Shown here piece by piece: positions 45,300-55,159 of a DNA stretch of 64,000 nucleotides. Under the pieces are notes generated by a model that made no database searches, was not told the origin of the DNA, and was given only the letters and a program-made list of their open reading frames with translations. Each line of letters starts with the position of its first letter. The stretch's first letter is position 1. The position numbers and the translations under genes are program-made. Origin of the DNA: Chitinophagales bacterium (GTDB lineage: Bacteria; Bacteroidota; Bacteroidia; Chitinophagales; Chitinophagaceae); the NCBI GenBank assembly GCA_026936105.1, contig JAIXKI010000002.1, positions 588,713-652,712 of the forward strand, read 5' to 3'.

Positions 45300-45328
45300 A
45301 CTTATTGGGATCCGTATTCAAGAACTGG

Positions 45329-45355
45329 AATGGTCCCGGATATTCCGGGGCCATT
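45329..45355. terminator. Hairpin at the DUF1501/OPT convergent junction
   Basis: Twelve pairs (one G-U), AATGGTCCCGGA with TCCGGGGCCATT, around a 3-base loop. Neither side has a clean U-run, so it may be a weak or Rho-assisted terminator. Confidence 0.6.
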
Positions 45356-45356
45356 G

Positions 45357-47423
45357 TTATAATGTTTTGTTCTTACTGATCGCAATCCGGTATAGCACTA
45401 TGCCCATGAAGGCAAAGGCAGCCACTCCCAGCCATTGATATCCCTGCTTACCCAACCACTGAGAAAGTCCAGGCTCAGCATTCACTTTATTCAGAGCGTT
45501 GCTGATATTTTCATTAACGGCAAGTATGGCCACGATCACTCCGGCCAGTGCACCTCCGGCTACAAGACCCGTTGCGAACAAATTTCCTTTTCCAAGGTCT
45601 TCATCTTCGGCAGATACTTTCATCCCTTTTCTTTTATTCCTCCATTCTGCAATACCACGGATAGCGCCGCCGATGAAGATGGGGAAGGTCGTAGAGAGCG
45701 GTAAGTAAATGCCGATGGCAAAAGATAAAGAGCCGATTCCGCAAAGCTCAACTACGATTGCAATGAACACTCCGACCAAAACAAATTGCCAATCCAGGTT
45801 GAAAGAAAGAATTCCTTTAATAAGCGTTGCCATCAATGTTCCCTGTGGTGCTGGATATTTATCGGTGCCGATTGCATGCTGAATACCATCAGCAAGCATT
45901 TGTGAAGTTGGTGTATCCAGGATCTTTATGGTGTAACCGATGGCAATGGAAGAAACAATGACACCGATGAACAATGAAATCTGCTGAAACCTGGGTGTAG
46001 CGCCAACCAGAAAACCTGTTTTCAGATCCTGTGAAGTGGCGCCTGCATTAGCAGCAGCGATACAGATCATTCCGCCAACTACCAATGCCATTGGTTCATA
46101 AAAGTACCCGGTCCATTTTACGGCAATAAAAACAAGGCAGGTTCCCATCAGGGTGGCGATGGTCATGCCGCTGATCGGGTTGTTGGTAGAGCCGATCAGT
46201 CCTACAATACGTGAAGAAACGGTAACAAAAAAAGCTCCGAAGATGATCACCAGCAATCCGAGTAACAGTTTGCTTCCGATGTTATGGCCGGGGATAAGAG
46301 TACCGGGAAGAAAAGCAATGATCAGGATCAGGATTAAGCTTCCGAATCCAACGATTTTAATTGAAAGATCTTTTTCGGTGCGGGGAATATTGTCTTTGGA
46401 TTTTTCACCCGAAGAGTTTTTCAGTGAACTGATGCTTCCTTTAAAAGAAGAAATTATAGTCGGGATGGTTTTGATCAGAGTGATAAAGCCTCCGGCAGCA
46501 ACAGCTCCTGCACCTATCTGTCTTACATAAGCCCGGTAGATAGCTGTGGACCAGTCAGCAAAATTATGTGTGGCAGGATCCCATCCGCCCGGCCCTCCGG
46601 GCTTTGTAATATCAGCAAGATATCCCAGCTTGACCATTTGTTCTGCTATTAGGTCAGGGCTGATCAATGAAGCAAGAAGAGGTATAAAAACAAACCAGCT
46701 CAATATTCCGCCTGCCACCAATATACCGGTGATCCTTGGGCCGATGATGTAGCCTACTCCCAGGTATTCGGGTGTTATTTCACTGGCAAGTTTTGCTGAT
46801 GGAAAAATTTTATTAGCCTGCCTGGTTGCAAATTCAGGTACGTCCTTTATGACGTGAAATATTTTTTGTAAGACAGCATAGCCCATTGCAAAGAGCACTC
46901 CCCATACGGCCATCCTGGCAAGGTTGCCGCCTTTTTCTCCTGCTTTTAAAACGGAAGCACAGGCTGTTCCTTCAGGATAGGGAAGCACTCCGTGCTCTTT
47001 TACGATCAGTGACCGGCGCAAAGGGATCATCATCAATGTGCCGAGTATGCCTCCGATGATCGCAAGGATAAGAATGGTGAAGTATTGAAAATAATTGGCG
47101 CTTTGTGCTTCGCTGAGAAAAAGAAATCCGGGGAAAGTGAATACAACTCCCGCGGCAACACTCTCACTGGCGGAACCTGTGGTCTGTATGATGTTGTTCT
47201 CAAGAACTGTTGTTTTCAAAAACATTTTACCGAGAAGTATGGACATGACTGCTATGGGGATCGAAGCAGAAACGGTCAGCCCGGCTTTGAGTGCAAGGTA
47301 AACAGTGGCTGCACCGAAAATGATCCCGAAGATCGCTCCTGTCAATACTGACTTTAGAGTGAACTCGGCCATTTTTGTTTCTGCAGGAACGAAGGGTTTG
47401 AATCCGGTGGATTGATCCGCCAT
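45357..47423 (-). CDS. OPT-family oligopeptide transporter
   Basis: A 688-residue integral membrane protein with about 14 to 16 hydrophobic segments. [39 protein letters not shown] near the N-terminus and [16 protein letters not shown]-like [16 protein letters not shown] later, plus [12 protein letters not shown], are OPT-family hallmarks. The family imports oligopeptides or metal chelates using the proton gradient. Its own terminator-bounded unit is separated from the upstream POT gene. The two peptide transporters of different families side by side suggest peptide use. Confidence 0.92.
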   Translation of the reverse strand: MADQSTGFKPFVPAETKMAEFTLKSVLTGAIFGIIFGAATVYLALKAGLTVSASIPIAVMSILLGKMFLKTTVLENNIIQTTGSASESVAAGVVFTFPGFLFLSEAQSANYFQYFTILILAIIGGILGTLMMIPLRRSLIVKEHGVLPYPEGTACASVLKAGEKGGNLARMAVWGVLFAMGYAVLQKIFHVIKDVPEFATRQANKIFPSAKLASEITPEYLGVGYIIGPRITGILVAGGILSWFVFIPLLASLISPDLIAEQMVKLGYLADITKPGGPGGWDPATHNFADWSTAIYRAYVRQIGAGAVAAGGFITLIKTIPTIISSFKGSISSLKNSSGEKSKDNIPRTEKDLSIKIVGFGSLILILIIAFLPGTLIPGHNIGSKLLLGLLVIIFGAFFVTVSSRIVGLIGSTNNPISGMTIATLMGTCLVFIAVKWTGYFYEPMALVVGGMICIAAANAGATSQDLKTGFLVGATPRFQQISLFIGVIVSSIAIGYTIKILDTPTSQMLADGIQHAIGTDKYPAPQGTLMATLIKGILSFNLDWQFVLVGVFIAIVVELCGIGSLSFAIGIYLPLSTTFPIFIGGAIRGIAEWRNKRKGMKVSAEDEDLGKGNLFATGLVAGGALAGVIVAILAVNENISNALNKVNAEPGLSQWLGKQGYQWLGVAAFAFMGIVLYRIAISKNKTL

Positions 47424-47448
47424 AATGTTGATTTTGTAAAGGGAAGAT

Positions 47449-47484
47449 AAATAAAAAAGCTGTCTGATTCACTAAACAGCTTTT
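47449..47484 (-). terminator. Terminator of the POT transporter gene
   Basis: On the minus strand AAAAGCTGT (47484 to 47476) pairs with ACAGCTTTT (47463 to 47455) around a 12-base loop and a T-rich tract follows. It lies 22 bases after the POT stop, so OPT is probably transcribed separately. Confidence 0.75.
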
Positions 47485-47505
47485 CAAATAAAAAATTTCC
47501 GGATT

Positions 47506-49161
47506 CTAAACTGAACCGGTTTTATCTTTTACTATCTGATTCAGCGATTTTACTTTTGAAAAAATTAATAGTCCCCCCAGCAGAGCAGCGAAGGCAATAA
47601 TGCCGAAGAAAATTCTTTTATCGGGAATCTTATCCCAGAAGCTCGCCATCACTCCGGCAATTTTTCCTCCTAACGATGTGGAAAGAAACCAGCCGCCCAT
47701 CATCAATGCTCCTAAACGTGGGGGTGCCAGCTTAGATACAAATGACAACCCGATCGGGCTGAGACAAATTTCACTGACAGTAAAAATTCCGTAAGTAAGC
47801 CAAAGCCACATAGCGGAGGTTTTATCCTGGTAAATGCTAGGTACAGACATAGTAGCGATCACCATTACCAAGGCACTCAATCCGGATATAATCAATGCCC
47901 AGGCAAACTTGCTTGCAGTGGTCACTGTCTTTTTCTTTCGTGTTCGCCAGGCAAAAAATGCAAGAAGCAGCGGCGTTAATACTACAATAAAAAACGGATT
48001 GATGGATTGAAACAATTCGGTATTGGCTAATTTCTCTTCACCGCTTGCCGGCCATTTATCTTTGGGTACATTATTAAAATAGGGATCGGGCCCCATTGTT
48101 TTTAAAGCATTTCCCGCAGAGTCAGTTTCAACACGTAAATATTGATCTACTTTTTCAGTTTCTCTCGGTGTGGTAGTAACCGTTTGCAGCATATAGATTG
48201 CATCGGCAGGTTTTTCTAAAATTTTAGGAATTTCCCTGTTAGTATGTGTTTGAGCCCAAATAGTAAGGCCGGTTGAATTTTGATTGTAAATAGTCCAGAA
48301 AATAACGGAAACGGCAAACACAAAGAGTAAAGCGCCAATCCCTTTTTTATCTTCTGCATTTCCTTTGCGCCAGATATTCGCATAAAAGTATATTACAGGA
48401 ATACATGCGAAAATGAATGCATCAGCAGAATCGGTGCCGAAAATATTTCCGGGAATAATCCAGCCGATGATTGCAAAGATGATCATAGGAATAAAAACGG
48501 AGCCGAGTATTTTGGAAGTTTTCATGTCCTCTGGCTGCATCGGCTTTTTAATATCAAACGGTTTTATTTTTTTAAGATTTATAGCAAACCAGATAAGGCC
48601 AAATGTCAAACCGATACCGGCTGCGGAAAAGGCAGCGGTCCATCCGATCCTGTTTCTCAGAATAGCAGCAGCAAAATTGCAAAGTAATGCCCCGATATTA
48701 ATGCCCATGTAAAAAATGTTATACGCATTATCTTTTAGAGGCTTCAGATCTTCCCTGTTGTAAACGATGCCAAGTATTGTGGAGATATTCGGCTTGAAAA
48801 ATCCATTTCCAATAATGATACTTGCCATCGCTATATACATAGTGTATTTGCCCGGTAAAGTCAATGTGAGATATCCTGCAGCCATGAGAATACCTCCCAA
48901 AAAGATGGATCTGATGTATCCAAGATACCTGTCAGCAATTAGCCCGCCGATAAAAGGGGTGAGATAGACTAAAGCAATAAAACTTCCCACTATATCAGCA
49001 CCTTCTGCATTAGACATCCCCCTGCCGCCGGTTGTATTATCTGTCAGGTACAATAAAAGAATTCCTACCATCAAATAATAGCCAAATCGCTCCCACATTT
49101 CTGTGATAAATAAAACATACAGTTGTTTGGGATGTTTGCCGGTTTTAGCAGTTTGATTCAT
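47506..49161 (-). CDS. Proton-dependent oligopeptide transporter (POT/PTR family)
   Basis: A 551-residue member of the major facilitator POT branch. HPKQLYVLFITEMWERFGYYLMVGIL is the ExxERFxYY-type signature, followed by FIGGLIADRYLGYIRSIFLGGI and FYMGINIGALLCN. Di- and tripeptides enter with protons. A loop with no membrane segments (about residues 310-390) is typical of Bacteroidota members. About 14 membrane segments are expected. The start region contains a palindrome shared with the divergent purD promoter area. Confidence 0.92.
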   Translation of the reverse strand: MNQTAKTGKHPKQLYVLFITEMWERFGYYLMVGILLLYLTDNTTGGRGMSNAEGADIVGSFIALVYLTPFIGGLIADRYLGYIRSIFLGGILMAAGYLTLTLPGKYTMYIAMASIIIGNGFFKPNISTILGIVYNREDLKPLKDNAYNIFYMGINIGALLCNFAAAILRNRIGWTAAFSAAGIGLTFGLIWFAINLKKIKPFDIKKPMQPEDMKTSKILGSVFIPMIIFAIIGWIIPGNIFGTDSADAFIFACIPVIYFYANIWRKGNAEDKKGIGALLFVFAVSVIFWTIYNQNSTGLTIWAQTHTNREIPKILEKPADAIYMLQTVTTTPRETEKVDQYLRVETDSAGNALKTMGPDPYFNNVPKDKWPASGEEKLANTELFQSINPFFIVVLTPLLLAFFAWRTRKKKTVTTASKFAWALIISGLSALVMVIATMSVPSIYQDKTSAMWLWLTYGIFTVSEICLSPIGLSFVSKLAPPRLGALMMGGWFLSTSLGGKIAGVMASFWDKIPDKRIFFGIIAFAALLGGLLIFSKVKSLNQIVKDKTGSV

Positions 49162-49176
49162 ACTGGTTGTTTTAAA

Positions 49177-49247
49177 TAACGATCGTTAGTAAAGAAGTTG
49201 GTTGCCCAAAGTACAGAAATTTAACCACTCAAAAATAATTAGTGGTT
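49177..49247. promoter_or_regulatory. Palindrome and inverted repeat between POT and purD
   Basis: TAACGATCGTTA (49177-49188) is a 12-base perfect palindrome 16 bases upstream of the POT start. AACCACT (49223-49229) and AGTGGTT (49241-49247) are a 7-bp inverted repeat. Both lie in the shared region of two divergent genes. They may be operators or leader structures. Confidence 0.4.
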
Positions 49248-49304
49248 TATTTAACCAACCTATATTAAGTTCGCATAAAATAAAATCCAAATCTAAAACT
49301 ACTG

Positions 49305-50585
49305 ATGCGAATACTATTGTTAGGATCCGGAGGAAGAGAACATGCCCTTGCCTGGAAATTGAATCAAAGCGTTTGGACCAACCCTTTATATATTGCTCCC
49401 GGGAATCCGGGCACTGCACTCTGCGGTAAAAATGTACCTCTTGATATAAAGGATTTTGAAGCTATCGGTAAATTTTGTTACCTGGAAAGTATTGATATGA
49501 TCGTTGTGGGGCCCGAAGAGCCCCTGGCCAATGGGCTGTACGATTATTTCAAAGCAGATAAAGAGTTACAGAAAATATATTTTGTAGGCCCTTCCGGAAA
49601 AGGAGCGCAACTGGAAGCCAGTAAGTCTTTTGCAAAAGCTTTTATGCAAAGGCATAAAATACCTACGGCTGCTTACAAAGAATTTATTATAGAGGAATAT
49701 GAGAAAGGTGTGGAATATCTGCAGCAACATACTTTGCCTATTGTGATAAAAGCAGATGGGTTAGCTGCAGGTAAAGGAGTGGCTATATGCCAGAATCATG
49801 TGGAAGCGATTGCGGAGTTTGAATTAATGTTGTATCACAACAAATTCGGTGAAGCAAGTAAAAAAGTGGTGGTGGAAGAATACCTGGATGGAATTGAGTT
49901 CAGCATATTCGTTCTGACCGACGGAGAAAATTATGTGATACTTCCTGAAGCAAAAGATTATAAAAGAGTGGGTGTGGGAGATAAAGGAATGAATACGGGC
50001 GGTATGGGTGCTGTGAGCCCTCTTCCTTTTATCACTCCCGGGTTGATGTACAAAGTGGAAGAAAGGATCATCAAGCCTACCATCAATGGTTTACGCAAGG
50101 AGAAAATTGATTACACCGGTTTTATTTATTTTGGCCTGATCAATGTAAAAGGCGAACCTTATGTCATTGAATATAATTGCAGATTGGGAGATCCCGAAGC
50201 GCAGGTGGTATTGCCCCGTCTTGAAAATGACATTGTAGGATTATTTATTGCAGCTACGCAAAAAGAACTGGATAAAGTGAAGATAAGAATTGACCCCAGA
50301 GCTGCAGCTACTGTTGTTGCAGTGAGCCGCGGATACCCTACCGGGTACCAAACCGGATATGAGATCACCGGATTGAATGAAAAATACGGAAAACAAACTT
50401 TGATATTTCATGCAGGCACCCGCGAAGAAGAAGGAAAAATTCTGACCAACGGAGGCCGTGTGCTTTGTGTCACTTCTTATGGTGAGAACCTGAAAGAAGC
50501 AGTGCTTTCTTCATTGGAAGTATTGGAATATATCAACTATGAGGGAATCTATTACAGGGATGATATCGGATATGAATTCATTTAA
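49305..50585 (+). CDS. purD: Phosphoribosylamine-glycine ligase
   Basis: A 426-residue ATP-grasp ligase of purine synthesis that joins glycine to phosphoribosylamine. MRILLLGSGGREHALAWKL is the standard start, and VIKADGLAAGKGVAIC, GGMGAVSPLPF and EYNCRLGDPEAQVVLPRL are the ATP-grasp and metal motifs. It is complete. A terminator with a 7-base U-run follows. No other pur gene is close. Confidence 0.96.
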   Translation: MRILLLGSGGREHALAWKLNQSVWTNPLYIAPGNPGTALCGKNVPLDIKDFEAIGKFCYLESIDMIVVGPEEPLANGLYDYFKADKELQKIYFVGPSGKGAQLEASKSFAKAFMQRHKIPTAAYKEFIIEEYEKGVEYLQQHTLPIVIKADGLAAGKGVAICQNHVEAIAEFELMLYHNKFGEASKKVVVEEYLDGIEFSIFVLTDGENYVILPEAKDYKRVGVGDKGMNTGGMGAVSPLPFITPGLMYKVEERIIKPTINGLRKEKIDYTGFIYFGLINVKGEPYVIEYNCRLGDPEAQVVLPRLENDIVGLFIAATQKELDKVKIRIDPRAAATVVAVSRGYPTGYQTGYEITGLNEKYGKQTLIFHAGTREEEGKILTNGGRVLCVTSYGENLKEAVLSSLEVLEYINYEGIYYRDDIGYEFI

Positions 50586-50634
50586 CGTTTACTATACCGT
50601 AAAATGAGCGGCTATTTCTTATGAAAACAAAAAC

Positions 50635-50667
50635 AGGAACGATCATAATTAATCGCTCCTTTTTTTA
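50635..50667 (+). terminator. purD terminator
   Basis: AGGA and CGAT (50635-50643) pair with ATCG and TCCT (50652-50660), with one A-C mismatch and an 8-base loop, followed by seven T. Confidence 0.75.
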
Positions 50668-50688
50668 TTATAAACTGTAAGAGTAAGA

Positions 50689-51156
50689 TCAGAATGTATA
50701 GCGTACGCCCAGTCCGCCCCAATCACCATAAAACCCACGCCCTGCTCCAAATTCAAAAGAAGGTTGCCAGTCTAATGAAATATTGATAGGGGCAGAGTTG
50801 AATTTATAGTCAAGGCCGATCACTCCGTCAACGCCTACGAATGATCCGTTACCGTTTTTTACATTATAAAACCCGACATGAACGCCGGGGCCGATATACC
50901 ATTTCAGACCGGAGGCGCCTGAGATAGGTCCGTGGATCTCGTAAAGACCGGTTACCCGAAATCCCTGACCCCAGAAATATCCGAAAAGTTCTCCTGCATT
51001 GTTATCGTCAAAGAAATGTTTGTAAGAAATACCTCCGCCATTCCAGATCTTAACGCCCAGTGCATCCTGATAATCGGGGCCGTTCATACTTTTACTTTGT
51101 GCCTGCACAGAAAAAATTGAGAACAGAAGTATCAAAGAGAAAAAAATCTTTTTCAT
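50689..51156 (-). CDS. Small outer-membrane barrel-like protein
   Basis: A 155-residue protein with signal peptide MKKIFFSLILLFSIFSVQAQ. It has a repeat of short aromatic strands (GISYKHFF, GFRVTGLYEI, GLKWYIGPGVHVGFY) and ends in GVRYTF, the aromatic C-terminus typical of outer-membrane barrels. The likely barrel has about eight strands. Function unknown. Confidence 0.65.
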   Translation of the reverse strand: MKKIFFSLILLFSIFSVQAQSKSMNGPDYQDALGVKIWNGGGISYKHFFDDNNAGELFGYFWGQGFRVTGLYEIHGPISGASGLKWYIGPGVHVGFYNVKNGNGSFVGVDGVIGLDYKFNSAPINISLDWQPSFEFGAGRGFYGDWGGLGVRYTF

Positions 51157-51246
51157 AAGTGTTATTACAGTTTGAGTTTTGAAATTCGGTTATTACAATG
51201 ATTCGGTTAGTGGTGCAAATCTCTGTATAAAGAATAAAATCAAATG

Positions 51247-52407
51247 TTAATGATGTTTGAATGCTGTCATGAAATAGACAAGGACAGCGAGAGTGATGAT
51301 GGCAGTGATACCAAATGTATATATGCTGCCCAGCCAGAACCATAAAGCGCCGGCGATAGTGCTTGCCAGTAAAGTGCAGATGCTTTCCAATGAAGTGTAA
51401 AATCCAACAGCAGTAGCTGTGTTCTTATCGTGTGCAATATTGGTGATCCATGCTTTGCTTACTCCATCAGTAGCGGCTGCATAAATACCATAAATAAAGA
51501 ACAGAATAAAGATCATAGTAACGGAAGGATGAAACGCAAAACAGGCATACACAAAGGCAAAGAGGAGGAACCCGAAAGAAAGAACTTTTTTAAACCCCGC
51601 CCGGTCCGCCCACATACCAAGCGGATATGATGCCAGAGCAAATATCAGGTTGTAAAAGACATAGGCGCCGATGGTAATGTTGTCGTTTCCCGTGATCTCT
51701 TTTGTTTTCAGCAAAAGAAAAATATCGGAGCTGTTGAAGAGAGCGAAGACAAGAAGGCCCGCCGCCAGTTTTTTAAATTCGGGAGTTGCCGTTTTCCAGT
51801 ATTTCAAAAAAGAAAAAAAATTTCCTGATTTTGTTGATGAATAAATTTTTTTCTCTTTCAGCAGATAAAGCAATAAAACAGAAACTATTCCGGGTATAAA
51901 AGCGAAATAAAAAACAGTTTTATATTGTTGCGGATGAAAATAGAGATAAACAAGAGTGATCGCAGGGCCGATGGTTGCCCCGAGTGTGTCCATTCCGCGG
52001 TGAAATCCGAAGATCCTTCCCTTGGTTTCCCTGGTGGCTTGTGCAGAGAGTATGGCATCTCTCGGAGCAGTGCGGATTCCTTTTCCCAACCTGTCCAGTG
52101 TTCTGGCAAGAAATACCCAGAGCGGATAAATGAACATTGCCATCATTGGTTTAGAAATAGCGCTCAAAAAATAGCCGGCCCGTACCAGGGGTAACCGTAT
52201 TCCTTTCAGATCACTCAGTTCTCCGAAATAACCTTTACTGATGCCGGCGGCAAAACTTGCCAACCCTTCCAGGAGCCCGATCAGAAAAACAGTGAATCCG
52301 ATTTCTTCCAGATAAACAGGAATGACAGGATAGAGCATTTCACTTGCTACATCGGCAAATAAACTTACCAGGGAAAGTATCAGCACAGTACGGGTGATGA
52401 TCCGCAT
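51247..52407 (-). CDS. Major facilitator superfamily transporter
   Basis: A 386-residue protein with 11-12 hydrophobic segments. The stretch FADVASEMLYPVIPVYLEEIGF and the loop ARTLDRLGKGIRTAPRDAILSAQ are characteristic of an MFS branch often annotated as multidrug or unknown transporters. The substrate cannot be told. It is divergent from mreB. Confidence 0.85.
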   Translation of the reverse strand: MRIITRTVLILSLVSLFADVASEMLYPVIPVYLEEIGFTVFLIGLLEGLASFAAGISKGYFGELSDLKGIRLPLVRAGYFLSAISKPMMAMFIYPLWVFLARTLDRLGKGIRTAPRDAILSAQATRETKGRIFGFHRGMDTLGATIGPAITLVYLYFHPQQYKTVFYFAFIPGIVSVLLLYLLKEKKIYSSTKSGNFFSFLKYWKTATPEFKKLAAGLLVFALFNSSDIFLLLKTKEITGNDNITIGAYVFYNLIFALASYPLGMWADRAGFKKVLSFGFLLFAFVYACFAFHPSVTMIFILFFIYGIYAAATDGVSKAWITNIAHDKNTATAVGFYTSLESICTLLASTIAGALWFWLGSIYTFGITAIITLAVLVYFMTAFKHH

Positions 52408-52539
52408 ACATTGAAGGTATATGAAAAATGAAAAGGAATTTTTGAGGGCGCTATGAAAATCAGGTTAAATCGGAAGTTTCGCTTTGTGAATTCAAATTAT
52501 TTGACCGTACTTTGCAACCACTAAATCCAATCCGAAACA

Positions 52540-53565
52540 ATGGGAATTTTTAACTGGTTTACACAAGAAATAGCAATAGACCTGGGCACTGCTAATACCC
52601 TGATTATACATGATGAAGAAGTGGTGGTGAACGAACCAAGCATTGTAGCGCTGGATCGTAACAACCCCAAAAACGTTCTTGCCGTAGGGAAAAGAGCCCT
52701 TATGATGCATGAAAAAGTGCATGAAGGCATCCGCACGGTGCGTCCTTTGAAGGATGGGGTAATTGCAGATTTCAATGCTGCGGAACTAATGATCAGAGAA
52801 CTTATTAAACTGGTGTATCCCAAGAAACCGCTGTTTCCCCCGAGTTGGAGAATGATGATCTGTATTCCTTCTTCCATTACGGAAGTGGAGAAGAGGGCGG
52901 TGCGTGACAGCGCCGAGCAGGCAGGTGCAAAAGAAGTGTATCTGATTCATGAACCGATGGCTGCCGCCCTGGGTATTGGTATAGATGTAGAAGAACCGGT
53001 AGGGAATATGATCATTGACATTGGCGGTGGAACTACCGGTATCACAGTAATCGCACTGGCAGGAATTGTCTGCGATCAATCTATTCGTGTTGCCGGAGAT
53101 GAATTCACTGCTGACATAATGGAAGCGCTGCGCAGATACCATAGTTTGTTGATTGGAGAAAGGACTGCCGAGCAAATCAAAATTCAGGTGGGTGCTGCTT
53201 TGAAAGATATTGATAACCCGCCGGATGAATACCCGGTAAACGGACGTGACCTGGTTACCGGTATACCCAAGCAAATCATGGTTGGCTACCAGGAAATTGC
53301 TGAGGCTTTGGATAAGAGTATTTTCAAAATTGAAGAGGCTATTCTCAGAGCATTGGAACAGACCCCTCCCGAGCTGGCGGCAGATATTTATCGCAGAGGC
53401 ATGTACCTCACCGGCGGCGGGGCTTTATTAAGAGGTCTGGATAAAAGATTAAGCCAGAAAATAAAATTGCCGGTACATGTTGCCGACGAACCTTTGAAAA
53501 GTGTGGTTCGTGGTACGGGACTTGCACTGAAGAATTATGACAGGTATCCTTTCGTGATGCGATAA
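52540..53565 (+). CDS. mreB: Rod-shape determining protein MreB
   Basis: A 341-residue bacterial actin. IAIDLGTANTLIIHD is the phosphate-1 loop, IDIGGGTTGITVIAL the phosphate-2 loop and LTGGGALLRGLDKRL the adenosine motif. It forms filaments under the membrane that organise side-wall synthesis. It heads the mreBCD-mrdA-rodA cluster. A Bacteroidota -7 box is not clear; a GTACTTTG sequence at 52507-52514 is close to it. Confidence 0.97.
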   Translation: MGIFNWFTQEIAIDLGTANTLIIHDEEVVVNEPSIVALDRNNPKNVLAVGKRALMMHEKVHEGIRTVRPLKDGVIADFNAAELMIRELIKLVYPKKPLFPPSWRMMICIPSSITEVEKRAVRDSAEQAGAKEVYLIHEPMAAALGIGIDVEEPVGNMIIDIGGGTTGITVIALAGIVCDQSIRVAGDEFTADIMEALRRYHSLLIGERTAEQIKIQVGAALKDIDNPPDEYPVNGRDLVTGIPKQIMVGYQEIAEALDKSIFKIEEAILRALEQTPPELAADIYRRGMYLTGGGALLRGLDKRLSQKIKLPVHVADEPLKSVVRGTGLALKNYDRYPFVMR

Positions 53566-53637
53566 ATAAGAACAGGAGATGCGGATACGAGCATCAAAGT
53601 TACTATATCTTGTATTCTGAATCTTGTGTTGTAATCA

Positions 53638-54516
53638 ATGCGTAACGTTTTTCTTTTTCTCAGACGGTATTCGGTTTTCTTTACATTTCTTGTATTGCAG
53701 GCCATCTCTCTGTCTTTCCTTTTCCGGTATAACCGGTTTCACCGGGCGCAGTTTCTTGGTATTGCCACCGAGATCACCGGCCGTATCAATACTCAATATA
53801 ATAAGGTAGAGGATTATTTCAGTTTGAAGCAGGAAAATAAAAGACTCCATCATTTGAATGATTCTTTGCTAAATCTCCTTCAAAGCAATTTTGTAAGACC
53901 TGATTCCGGTGTTACGCTGGTGAAAGACACAATTCCCTATGATACATTGGGCCATTACCGCCGTTACCTGTACCGTGATGCCTCTGTGGTTTATAATACC
54001 GTCAGCAGTCAGAAGAATTATTTCCAGATAAACAGAGGCTCCATACGTGGTATTAAAGATAATATGGCGGTGATCAGCTCAGACGGGTATCCGGTAGGGA
54101 TCATTGTCAATGTGAGTGACAACTTCAGTGAAGCCATGAGCCTTCTTCATGTGCAGAATACGGTAAATGCCTCTTTGAAAAAAGGAGGCGAGTTTGGAAC
54201 CTTGCAATGGGATGGTAAAGATCCCAGGTATCTCACTTTAAAAAATATCCCAAAGAGCGCTGATGTAAAGAAAGGGGATACCGTGTTGACCAGCACCTAT
54301 TCCTATAATTTTCCTCCGGGATATATAATAGGTACGGTTGCCGGTATTTCGATAGATAATGTCACCGGCTTTTTTACTTTGAAAGTGAAAACGGCGGCTG
54401 ATTTTTTCAGCCTTCAAAAGGTACATGTGATAGAAAACCTGCAATATGATGAGCAGGTACAACTTTTTAACGATACCAAAAAGAAAATCGAACAGCCTAA
54501 ATCCGGTTCCAGGTGA
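53638..54516 (+). CDS. mreC: Rod-shape determining protein MreC
   Basis: A 292-residue bitopic protein with one N-terminal membrane segment (about 10-30), a coiled coil (about 55-85) and the MreC beta domain (about 110-270, with SSDGYPVGIIVNVSDNFSEAMSLLH and GDTVLTSTYSYNFPPGYIIGTV). It links MreB to the periplasmic synthases. The last 4 bases overlap mreD (GTGA). Confidence 0.93.
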   Translation: MRNVFLFLRRYSVFFTFLVLQAISLSFLFRYNRFHRAQFLGIATEITGRINTQYNKVEDYFSLKQENKRLHHLNDSLLNLLQSNFVRPDSGVTLVKDTIPYDTLGHYRRYLYRDASVVYNTVSSQKNYFQINRGSIRGIKDNMAVISSDGYPVGIIVNVSDNFSEAMSLLHVQNTVNASLKKGGEFGTLQWDGKDPRYLTLKNIPKSADVKKGDTVLTSTYSYNFPPGYIIGTVAGISIDNVTGFFTLKVKTAADFFSLQKVHVIENLQYDEQVQLFNDTKKKIEQPKSGSR

Positions 54517-55046
54517 GTAGTATAGTGAGAAATACGATCCGTTTTGTACTGTTTATCTTAATACAGGTTTATATCCTGAATAAGATTCCCCAGTTGCACC
54601 TGTTTATTACTCCTTATTTATATTTTCTTTTTATTCTATGGCTTCCTTTTAATATTTCAAGAGGCGGTCTCTTATTTGTCGGATTTGTATTAGGGCTGGC
54701 CCTGGACTATTTTACGCTGACACCCGGGCTCCACGCATCTGCCTGCGTGCTGATAGCTTATGCAAGACCTTTTGTCATTCATCTACTTATGCCTAAAGAT
54801 ATTACTGAATTCAACTACCGCGAACCTTCAGTCAAAGCCATGGGATGGACACCTTATGCCATTTATATATCCATATTGACGGTTTTGCACCATACGTATC
54901 TTGTATTCCTGGAGTGGTTGAGCTTTGGCAGTTTCCTCGATTTCATCATTAAAGTGTTTGGCACTACAGCCATAAGTCTTCTGCTGATCTTTACGGTTGA
55001 GTTTTTATTCCCGCGGCAACTGAAGTACCGCACCAATGTGCAGTGA
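54513..55046 (+). CDS. mreD: Rod-shape determining protein MreD
   Basis: A 177-residue protein with about five membrane segments. Sequence identity is low in this family; the position between mreC and mrdA and features such as YLYFLFILWLPFNISRG and FVLGLALDYFTLTPGLHA support the assignment. It starts with GTG overlapping the mreC stop. Confidence 0.88.
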   Translation: MSSIVRNTIRFVLFILIQVYILNKIPQLHLFITPYLYFLFILWLPFNISRGGLLFVGFVLGLALDYFTLTPGLHASACVLIAYARPFVIHLLMPKDITEFNYREPSVKAMGWTPYAIYISILTVLHHTYLVFLEWLSFGSFLDFIIKVFGTTAISLLLIFTVEFLFPRQLKYRTNVQ

Positions 55047-55159
55047 TCGTCTTCAAAGAATTCTTAAAAGGCCGGAGAACTTAAAATAGATTTGGAAAGC
55101 GTAAATGGCGCAACGAAATTTGCAGTTGCTATTTAAAAGCCTTAATCTTATATTGTTCT

